Shown here one piece after another: positions 52,941 to 61,302 of a stretch of 64,000 nucleotides of DNA. The notes under the pieces are model-generated. The model searched no databases. It had not been told where the DNA came from and saw nothing but the letters and a program-made list of their open reading frames with translations. How positions within the stretch are numbered: the first letter of the stretch is position 1; every line of letters starts with the position of its first letter. Made by a program: the position numbers and the translations under genes. Source of the stretch: Panorpa germanica (Eukaryota > Arthropoda > Insecta > Mecoptera > Panorpidae); NCBI GenBank assembly GCA_963678705.1, contig OY783217.1:1550001-1614000 (forward strand), in the 5' to 3' direction.

Positions 52941-53761
52941 TGTTGTAAGTACGCATAAGTCGTACTTATCCTTCCTATTTTTAATATAAATGTTATTTAT
53001 TTTATAAGAATTATATTATGTTATCTTTAATTTTAGTATTAATATTGTAATAAATAATTATTTGTATTTAGCGCTTGTAAACATTGACTCTGGTCTGTGG
53101 AGATTTTATATTGTTTTAATGCTGGTAACTCAGTATTGGCACATTGTGATGTGAAATAAATCATTATATATTAATCTGCACGCTAGTCAGAAAGTCAGTC
53201 TTCTCCTGAGTCTCAACCAAGTGTTTACTAATTGTACTTCGTTCGTACAATACTCCAATTGTAACATCAAAGTATTCAATAGTGAGCACATTTTAACTAT
53301 TAATCAAATTATAACACTAGAATTACATTTTGTTTTATATCTGACATCTTCATTAATCTAATAAAATACTATTGTAATTAAGTAAGCAGATATAATATTA
53401 CAACGAATAAATGATATATTTTAATAAAAGTGTTTGTATTAATAGTAATAAAAAGATACTAATTGTTCAACCGTCGTATGTTGCAACGAGGTTATACTTT
53501 AGGCCGCTCAAGTATTCTCTAATTGCAACAATACACCGTCTTAACAAGAATCCTATTAATCATCTTAAAAGAGTTAATTCTTATCAACGTGAGTAATTCA
53601 AGAAGGTGGATGATCGTCAACTGAAGAGTCTACTTCCAGAAACTAGCAACACAACGTGATGTATTGGCAAGCTGAGTAATCTCCTTCTAGAACGACAATC
53701 CGACCTCTTTTTACAACATTGATGTCAGGTGTAACATCCGCCTTCGAATCTACTCACAACA
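52941..53761 (+). repeat. 5' LTR (821 bp)
   Basis: Starts TGTTGTAAGTACGC, immediately forming a short hairpin (TAAGTACG ... CGTACTTA). It contains a likely core promoter (TATATA at 53165-53170, initiator TCAGT at 53195) and several AATAAA signals (for example 53154, 53406). A 61-codon open frame inside it occurs in both LTRs and is probably chance. Confidence 0.95.
53165..53199 (+). promoter_or_regulatory. LTR core promoter: TATA box and TCAGT initiator
   Basis: TATATA at 53165-53170 lies about 30 bases before TCAGT at 53195-53199, the arthropod initiator consensus. This is canonical spacing and would set the U3/R border. The same arrangement exists in the 3' LTR at 57833 and 57863. Confidence 0.6.
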
Positions 53762-53762
53762 A

Positions 53763-54050
53763 ATGGTGTCAGATGTGAGGCTTGAAGAGATATTCCTACA
53801 CATAAATATCCAAGAGGTACGCCCAAAATTTTTTTCTATATATTCTACACCTGGATGCAGATCAATTAAATCTGGATACCACTACGCCGATCGATTATTT
53901 CCAAAAATTGCTGAAAAGTACAACCTAGAACTTCATATCATCTGTATTTCACATAATTATCTACAAGTCTGGTGGATGCAAAACTACAGCCAGCTGAACC
54001 TGGAAAAAGAAATCTTTTGCCCTCCCCCGCGAATGGATGGATGCTTCTAG
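53763..54050 (+). CDS. Leader ORF of the retrotransposon, uncertain
   Basis: A 95-codon ATG-started frame begins inside the primer-binding site and ends well before gag. Its composition is more balanced than the surrounding leader, but it resembles no Gag, protease or envelope feature I know. It may be a captured fragment or chance. It is listed only because it is long for such a position and is not a shadow of another gene. Confidence 0.2.
   Translation: MVSDVRLEEIFLHINIQEVRPKFFSIYSTPGCRSIKSGYHYADRLFPKIAEKYNLELHIICISHNYLQVWWMQNYSQLNLEKEIFCPPPRMDGCF
53764..53780 (+). other. Primer-binding site, tRNA-Leu type
   Basis: Two bases after the 5' LTR comes TGGTGTCAGATGTG. It is complementary to the 3' end of insect tRNA-Leu (CCA tail plus acceptor stem, which gives TGGTGTCAGAAGTG) with one mismatch over 14 bases. 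The assignment is from memory of the tRNA-Leu 3' end. Confidence 0.6.
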
Positions 54051-54189
54051 AACACATGGAATAATCTAAATCGATGTTGGTCGCGTCCAGAGCCCTGCAC
54101 ACAGCTGTTTATAGATCATAATCACTGATAAGAAAATCTTTAAGTATAATAAGACAGTATCTTTCTTTTTGTATATAATTATTATTATA

Positions 54190-54480
54190 AATTGATAATT
54201 GTATTTTTTTTATTAATAGCATTATTTTTAACGAGGCTATCATTTTTTTTAGTATTATATTCAGTACTTTTGAATATTTACTATAATCCAAGCATTTTTT
54301 TAGTAGCAACGTTGTTAATGAGGCTATTGATATTTTTTTTTAGTATTATATTCAATACTTTTGAATATTTGCTATAATCCAAGTATTTTTTTGTAGCATC
54401 CTTGTCCATCATTGAAGCTATTAATTTTTTTATAGTATTATATCCAATACTTTTGCATATTTACTATAATATTTTTTATA
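54190..54480 (+). repeat. Tandem repeat in retrotransposon leader, about 3 x 93 bp
   Basis: The block ttttttagtattatattc.gtacttttg.atatttactataatccaag..ttttttt appears three times with a period of about 93 bases (near 54245, 54337 and 54430) with substitutions. It is located between the primer-binding site and gag, where leader repeats are common. Confidence 0.7.
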
Positions 54481-54780
54481 ATTGTTTCCGCAATTATACT
54501 AATTTATGTTAATATTTTTTTAGAACAACATCTTTTTTTGAACGAGAGGGAATTTTGAAAAGGAGAAGTAAAGAGCTGAAGCAGTTAGATAGCAGTCTGT
54601 TCAATCAGAGAGACTACCTTCCTGTTACAACTGCGGTGTCTGAGCCCCATCGGAAATTTCCTGTGAGTTACTGTTTTCGCTAACAATTTTTCCTTGTCAG
54701 AATCCTATTTTTCGGAGAGTCGTTTATTGGTACAAAATAATCTTTAGTCTGTATATTGTATATAACTTTAATTAAGTACT

Positions 54781-57279
54781 ATGGCACCGAACGTTCATTC
54801 CCTCACATTAGTTGAGAATACAATCAATCTAATTAATGAGTTTTCAAAAAATTTAGAAGTCCAATCAACATCTTTAACTATAGTTGAATTAAAAATCAAA
54901 AACTTAGATAAAGCTTGGGTTAAATATAGTAGTATCGTAGAAGCACTGCTTCCAATTCTAAAAAATGAAGAAGCTACGGCTATCGTTAGTAAGTCTATGG
55001 AAGTTGAAAGTATTTATGACGACACTCTTATTTACTTGTTGAATTATAAGCAAACATTTGAGAATGATACACATATTGTAGACGACTCAAAAAGCATAGA
55101 TTCAATAAAAAATCTGAACTTAAGTCCAATGCAACTAACCGTTTTTGATGGAGAATATACTAATTGGCAAAGTTTCATGGAATTATTTACAAATTTAATT
55201 CGTAATAATAGCAAACTATCAAACATTGAAAAAATGCATTATTTAAAATTAAATTTGACAGGAGAACCACTCAAACTCATAAAGAATTATCCTTTAACAA
55301 ACGATAATTATGAAATTGTTTGGAACATCCTTTGTAAACGTTATGATAACAAGGTAGCACTTATTGAAACCTGTGTAAACAATTTAATAAACTACAATGT
55401 TATACGTTTAGAATCAGAAACTAATATTAAAAATTTTTTAGACGAAATTAATGAATCGATTAGAGCATTAACCGAGTTGGGAATATATTCTAATCATTCA
55501 GATTTTATTTTTATACATCTTTTAAAGACCAAGTTAGATTTTAACACATTAAAGGAATGGGAAAACAGAAATACTTCTGAATTACCAACCCTAAATGATT
55601 TTACGAATTTTCTTGAAACACGGTGGCGCACTCTAGAAAGAAGAAGGCATGTTGAATTTAAAACAGATTCAAGTCATTCTATTTCTAGTAGTGAACCAGT
55701 TTCAAGTGAACAATTTGCTAACGAAGTCGAAACAAAATTTAAAACTTTTTTTTGTAACTATTGTAAAAAAAATGGTCATTTAGAGAAATATTGTTTTATC
55801 AAGAAGGAAAATGCGGATACGGTAAATCCTGTCGCGCAAATTAATATTTGTAGGAGAGCTACGGTATTTTCAAAACCTTCTGTTTATTGTAAAAGATCGA
55901 GACATCTTGAATCTGATGGTCCTCAAGTATCTTTTACTAAAAATACAAAACAAAATTCACGTTCTTTTTATAATCACCATTTACGTAAATTTAATAGTTT
56001 AAATAAAAATATTGAGATTAAAGAAATACAAAATACCAATGATATAACAAATTTTAACTGTAACAATGAAAATGTTATTGACAAGCAAACAGCTGACACT
56101 GTTCAATTCAGAATAGTCGCAGCCAAAGCAAAGACTGTATCATTTTTATTGGACACTGGTTCTCAAATTTCTTTAATTAAACAAAATATTTTAAAAAATA
56201 ATATCAAAATAGATAGTACATCTAAAGTGTTATTAAAGGGAATCTCTGAAGGCACGCCTTATACTTTAGGTTCACTAAAAACTTCTATAATTTTAGATAG
56301 TTCTAGGTCGAAACAAACCTTTCAGGTTGTGTCAGAGGACTTTCCCATTCAGCAAGATGGAATCATAGGATTAGATATTTTACGTACATTTAAAGCAGTA
56401 ATTAATTTGGAAACAAACAGCGTACAATTCTCACAACATGGCAAAATGTTTGAATTACCATTATTGAACATAAACAGTATTATCATAGTTCCAGCACGTA
56501 CTAGGAAATTAATTCCTATGTCGGGTTCTACGGTAGGAGTTTGTGTAGCCAAGGAATTGCTACCTGAAGTTTTTTTAGCCAACGCATTAATTAATCCTGT
56601 TAATAATACTTTTTATATATCAATAACTAATTCCTCAGCAAAAGATGTAATACTTGACAATTTTAAACCAGATATTATTCCAATAAATAAATTTAATTTT
56701 TACCATTTTTTGAAAAGAAATCCTAACGATCCTAAAAGATCCTTACGACATCTTTTATTTAATAATATAGATTTTTCAAATGTTAATTCAAAATACTTAA
56801 CAGATTTAATGGAAATCTGTAATAATTTTAATAACATATTTTTTTTCCCGGTAGATAAGTTATCTTGTGCGAGTGCACTGAGTAACTCACCTAACCCTGT
56901 AAACATTAAGCCGCATAGATTATCTCATGCGCATAAAGAAATTGTTGAGAAGCATATTCAAGAACTGTTGGCTAACAACATTATTGAAAAATGCGACTCA
57001 CAGTTTAACGCACCTCTGTTAATGGTACCTAAAAAAGCAGATGTGTCGGGGAACAAACAATTTTGCGTTGTAATCGACTATCGTAAACTTAATGAACAGA
57101 CGACAAGTGATGTTTATACTTTGCCTCTCGTACATGACATACTAGACCAATTTAGTGGTGCAGAATATTCTTCTACGATTGATTTAGTTACAAATAAATT
57201 TACTAGTAATAAACCAAAATTTAAATTAAATTTTGATAGAAGGGTCAATTCTTTTTTTCACCTAGAAAGTATACGGTAG
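54781..57279 (+). CDS. Gag-protease-partial RT polyprotein (832 aa), truncated
   Basis: A single ORF. Residues about 95-285 have the DUF1759-type Gag pattern (FDGEYTNWQSFMELFTNLI; KMHYLKLNLTGEPLKLIK). A CCHC zinc knuckle follows at 325-338 (CNYCKKNGHLEKYC). The aspartic protease has DTG at 458-460 and a flap/C-terminal IIGLDIL at 528-534. From residue about 710 an RT of Ty3/Gypsy form starts (IIEKCDSQFNAPLLMVPKK; VIDYRKLN near 764; ILDQFSGAEYSSTIDL). Homology stops at about residue 803, where a deletion has joined unrelated-looking sequence, and the frame ends at 832. A short stretch after the stop, in another frame, resembles an integrase C-terminal tail. The product could supply Gag and protease at most. 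Confidence 0.9.
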   Translation: MAPNVHSLTLVENTINLINEFSKNLEVQSTSLTIVELKIKNLDKAWVKYSSIVEALLPILKNEEATAIVSKSMEVESIYDDTLIYLLNYKQTFENDTHIVDDSKSIDSIKNLNLSPMQLTVFDGEYTNWQSFMELFTNLIRNNSKLSNIEKMHYLKLNLTGEPLKLIKNYPLTNDNYEIVWNILCKRYDNKVALIETCVNNLINYNVIRLESETNIKNFLDEINESIRALTELGIYSNHSDFIFIHLLKTKLDFNTLKEWENRNTSELPTLNDFTNFLETRWRTLERRRHVEFKTDSSHSISSSEPVSSEQFANEVETKFKTFFCNYCKKNGHLEKYCFIKKENADTVNPVAQINICRRATVFSKPSVYCKRSRHLESDGPQVSFTKNTKQNSRSFYNHHLRKFNSLNKNIEIKEIQNTNDITNFNCNNENVIDKQTADTVQFRIVAAKAKTVSFLLDTGSQISLIKQNILKNNIKIDSTSKVLLKGISEGTPYTLGSLKTSIILDSSRSKQTFQVVSEDFPIQQDGIIGLDILRTFKAVINLETNSVQFSQHGKMFELPLLNINSIIIVPARTRKLIPMSGSTVGVCVAKELLPEVFLANALINPVNNTFYISITNSSAKDVILDNFKPDIIPINKFNFYHFLKRNPNDPKRSLRHLLFNNIDFSNVNSKYLTDLMEICNNFNNIFFFPVDKLSCASALSNSPNPVNIKPHRLSHAHKEIVEKHIQELLANNIIEKCDSQFNAPLLMVPKKADVSGNKQFCVVIDYRKLNEQTTSDVYTLPLVHDILDQFSGAEYSSTIDLVTNKFTSNKPKFKLNFDRRVNSFFHLESIR

Positions 57280-57608
57280 TTAATAGGAATAGATTGAAGA
57301 GATTTTGTACCAATGAACAAAACCTTGACGTGTTAGATGGATTTTGTCAGGGATGATTGTTTTGTGGAGCAGTGTTAACTCTATACGATGGGATCAGAAT
57401 CGTTGTCGACACTTTGCTTCTCTTTTTGTTTTTTTTTCTTTTTTTTTCCCAGAATTGTAACTCGTATATTTTGTTTTTATACGTGTCCCTTTTTTTTTGG
57501 AAGGGGGTGTTGTGATAGTACGACATCGTCCTATCTTCCTTTTTCTTTTTCCTGGAAAGAAACGCATATGTTTTGTTTAATATGCGTTCCTTTTTTAGGG
57601 TTGAAGGG
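57280..57608 (+). other. Noncoding 3' part of the retrotransposon with duplicated polypurine-tract/U3-like module
   Basis: After an integrase-tail remnant the sequence becomes T-rich. A segment at 57447-57543 is a diverged copy of the segment at 57548-57647, which spans the purine tract and the start of the 3' LTR. Each copy has a first hairpin, a T-run, a purine tract (ggaaggggg or gaaggg), TGTTGT and a second hairpin. The functional purine tract is the one ending at 57608. Confidence 0.65.
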
Positions 57609-58429
57609 TGTTGTAAGTACGCATAAGTCGTACTTATCCTTCCTATTTTTAATATAAATGTTATTTATTTTATAAGAATTATATTATGTTATCTTTAATT
57701 TTAGTATTAATATTGTAATAAATAATTATTTGTATTTAGCGCTTGTAAACATTGACTCTGGTCTGTGGAGATTTTATATTGTTTTAATGCTGGTAACTCA
57801 GTATTGGCACATTGTGATGTGAAATAAATCATTATATATTAATCTGCACGCTAGTCAGAAAGTCAGTCTTCTCCTGAGTCTCAACCAAGTGTTTACTAAT
57901 TGTACTTCGTTCGTACAATACTCCAATTGTAACATCAAAGTATTCAATAGTGAGCACATTTTAACTATTAATCAAATTATAACACTAGAATTACATTTTG
58001 TTTTATATCTGACATCTTCATTAATCTAATAAAATACTATTGTAATTAAGTAAGCAGATATAATATTACAACGAATAAATGATATATTTTAATAAAAGTG
58101 TTTGTATTAATAGTAATAAAAAGATACTAATTGTTCAACCGTCGTATGTTGCAACGAGGTTATACTTTAGGCCGCTCAAGTATTCTCTAATTGCAACAAT
58201 ACACCGTCTTAACAAGAATCCTATTAATCATCTTAAAAGAGTTAATTCTTATCAACGTGAGTAATTCAAGAAGGTGGATGATCGTCAACTGAAGAGTCTA
58301 CTTCCAGAAACTAGCAACACAACGTGATGTATTGGCAAGCTGAGTAATCTCCTTCTAGAACGACAATCCGACCTCTTTTTACAACATTGATGTCAGGTGT
58401 AACATCCGCCTTCGAATCTACTCACAACA
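57609..58429 (+). repeat. 3' LTR (821 bp)
   Basis: Same length as the 5' LTR, and no difference seen when reading the two side by side. It is preceded by the purine tract and followed by the CTAC target duplication. Confidence 0.95.
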
Positions 58430-58433
58430 CTAC

Positions 58434-61051
58434 TTTTGTTGTTATAAATATTTCACGTGTATGTTTGGGTAGCACAGAAATGATTTTTTCTGAAGTGAAT
58501 TAGATGTATGTATGTTATTTTCCTCGCTTTGTAACATAGAAATGGATTTCAAGTAACTTTGATGTTAACAAAATCAAAATCCACTCCCCTAAAACTTTAT
58601 ATGGGGTTGAAAGATTTGTATTTTATAGTTAAAGTAGATTGAAATAGAATTAAATACCATCTATCTCTTTTCAACTATATAGTGGATTATATAATTTTGT
58701 TATATAAGAAAAGAGATAGAATGCTTTCTATAAATACAATAATAAAGGAAGCAAGCGGTTTCTTTGAAATTCGTTCAGGTATTTTACTGCATAGAAAATG
58801 TTAAACTATAATATTTATAAAAGCTTTGATTATTTTGTTAAAATTTTGAAATGAGATGTCAAGTTGTAAAAACGTTTCTTTTTTATATTTTTCGTTTAAA
58901 AACTTGTATTTATTTTACTTTAAAAAAGGCAGTGTATTGTTAAAGATTGAAAGTCATTAGTTCGTCGATTAACGACCGTGGCGTGTAGACTAAACCAAAC
59001 TGAAACTGCAGCTAATGAATGCTTTATCTTGTGTTTACCAGTATTAAATTAAATTATGATTTGTAAGAACATTATTTCAGATTCAAATTACTTGAATGTT
59101 GTTGATAATAAAACGTGAAGGATTGTTTTAGAAGTATTTAAAATCGACAAAACAAAAATTATCAAGCAAATCATAAATATGCCACATTTAAATAAATAAA
59201 TTATTACTTGGTTGAAAACGTATGTTGTTAAAATAATATTTGACCAGCAAAGATTGATTATTATTCTTTTGCCAATATTTTCGAAATTCAAAGTAGTTTG
59301 AACCGTAATGATATCAAATGCCAATTAACCTTTTGAAGTTCAATTACACAATTCAATTAAATAGAATCGTACTGATACCTTTAAATCTATCATGTTACTC
59401 AGACAATCAGTTCCTGACCCCACAACATATTTCTGTGCCACCCTTTCTAGATACTCGTTCTAATATATTGTGTGTCTAAAAACAACCCCCTAAAATACTT
59501 CTGTCCTTCCCTTCCTTCCTTAAACCCCACTTCCTCTCCCGCAAACTACGTATTATGAAGTACCGGCTGCGTTTGACAATGTTAATATTACATACAGTCC
59601 GTTAACCAAAATAACATATATACAATATTAATTTTTTGTAAACGGCAATACCTTGTTAGAGTGAGTGTACAAAATAGTGGAAAGCATAAAATTTATGCAC
59701 ATTTGCGAATTCCACTGACCTGCAGAGTACCGGACTCTTATTTAAATATTTTTATTATCTTTTTAGCAGCGGGTGTTTATTTTTTTCTTTCCTTTACAAT
59801 TTACAAGGACATAAAATTTTATCTTTTTCAAATGAAATATGGGATTTTGTTGATTTACACTTTTGAGGTGTTATTTTAGTGAAATCTTTGTTAAAATTAT
59901 TAAGGAACCTTGAAAGCATCATCATGCCCTAAACAAATTCGCATTACCACCAAGTTCAATCACCTTCAGAGAGTGTAATATGATTAAACTTTAAGGAACC
60001 ACTAGACTTAAGGTTCTCTCACGCTGTAACCGTTTATTTGCGACTATTTTCAGTTGGGTTTAATCGCATTGCTGGGATACATGCATATCCGTACATATCG
60101 TAAGCACAGCATTTGTGTTTTTTATTGGAAACGGATAATCCATCGAATTTCTCTTAAAAACATTTAATTTATTTTTTATCAAATAAAGTAAATCTTAGTA
60201 CAGAGTTATGAATGACGTATTTTACGTAAATCTGCAATGCAGAAACCCTGCAATAGGGCGTTAAAATTACACCTTTTATTGCGAAACCCTCTATAAATGG
60301 ATTCAGAAATTCTTTTCCAAAAATAACTAAAATTTTGCCTGAGTAGTTTCCAAAAATAAGAGAACAAAAATACTTCTGTTCGGTAAAGATTAGGCTGTTT
60401 CTGACAGATGGCCTCCCTGAGATGGCTGACGAGACCAAAAGGTCACAGCCAAACATGGGTTTGACATATTCTCTGTTTCCAACGCATTTCTGTTGCAGAA
60501 CTTTTCCTAATTCTTTTTAAAATGTGACTCAGAATTTGGAGGTTTGCTGAGTTTCTTTTGTGGAACCCGGCAATACTATTCAGTGACCAATATACGACTC
60601 TATGTGATTGTGAGATAATAACAGTGATTAGTGTTAGTAATCATTAGGCAGCGGTGTGATACTTTAGTACAAGGTCATTCGCGATAGAATTAGTAACGGA
60701 AATAAAACGACGTGAAGTCAAAAATAAATATTATAAAAACTGATGATACAATCGATGTAAAACCAGTATTAAAACCGGTCAGAGATCTGAATGAAGATCA
60801 GAAATGTTACTTTGAACACAATACGTCTATCACAAGAACCTCCACGTGTTTGGACAGGAATGTGATTAAGTTCAACTGCGCAAACTATCGTGATAGAATA
60901 ATCGTTTTGCAAACCAAATGATTGATTGATTCCATGCTTTTACCCGAAACGATTTATTTTAATGTGAAAATTTATTTTCTGCACGTTATAATATTACTTG
61001 TTAGATATGTTTTAACTTATTTTACTTTGACACGTGAGTCTTTGTCGATTT
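58434..61051. other. Noncoding, right of the retrotransposon
   Basis: AT-rich. No splice-bounded frame could serve as the missing polyhomeotic 5' exon. Two short open frames (minus 60169-60456; plus 60712-60921, reading DLNEDQKCYFEHNTS) have some protein-like composition but no recognisable motif or clear splice sites. They may be transposon debris. Confidence 0.35.
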
Positions 61052-61302
61052 CCAGTAAATAATTGGTGAAGTGTCCCTTTTTGTGATGTTTCTATCACTG
61101 TTGCACTTCAATTATAGTTCGCATCAACTTTATCTTCATTTGTATTCTGGTAGATGGAGTGGTTTCGCCATTTGTAGTCAATAAGATAGACATTTTATAT
61201 GAACGACTGTAAGAAACTGAACTGTAAATGAACTCTTTCATGATAAAAGAATCATACGCATCTTAAATATGATGTCAAAGTGACTCCAAAATGTTTACTG
61301 TG
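61052..61302. mobile_element. MITE (251 bp), CCCAGTAAACA family, inverted copy
   Basis: The reverse complement aligns along its whole length with the copies at 39320 and 39638 (for example gatgtcaaagtgactccaaa then atgtttactg at the right end; cttcaattatagttcgcatc in the middle). Its outermost bases are mutated (CCAGTAAATAATTGG; TTTACTGTG). Confidence 0.8.

Larger units (their letters stand above)
52941..58429 (+). mobile_element. LTR retrotransposon, internally deleted, recent insertion
   Basis: Two 821-bp LTRs (52941-53761 and 57609-58429) begin TGTTGTAAG and end CACAACA. The element is flanked by the 4-bp repeat CTAC (52937-52940 and 58430-58433). A primer-binding site follows the 5' LTR, then a leader, a gag-protease-RT ORF (54781-57279), a noncoding 3' part and a purine tract before the 3' LTR. 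By eye the LTRs are identical and keep a constant 4668-base offset, so insertion was recent. The pol region stops early in the RT; the RT catalytic motif, RNase H and nearly all of the integrase are missing, so it cannot move without help. It lies antisense in the polyhomeotic 5' intron. Confidence 0.95.

Noticed and set aside
53411..53596. 61-codon ORF in the 5' LTR, repeated at 58079-58264 in the 3' LTR
   Set aside because: Its duplication is explained by the LTRs; it has no domain and LTRs rarely code.
60169..60456. 95-codon minus-strand ORF considered as the missing polyhomeotic 5' exon
   Set aside because: No donor in the required phase and no resemblance to polyhomeotic N-termini.
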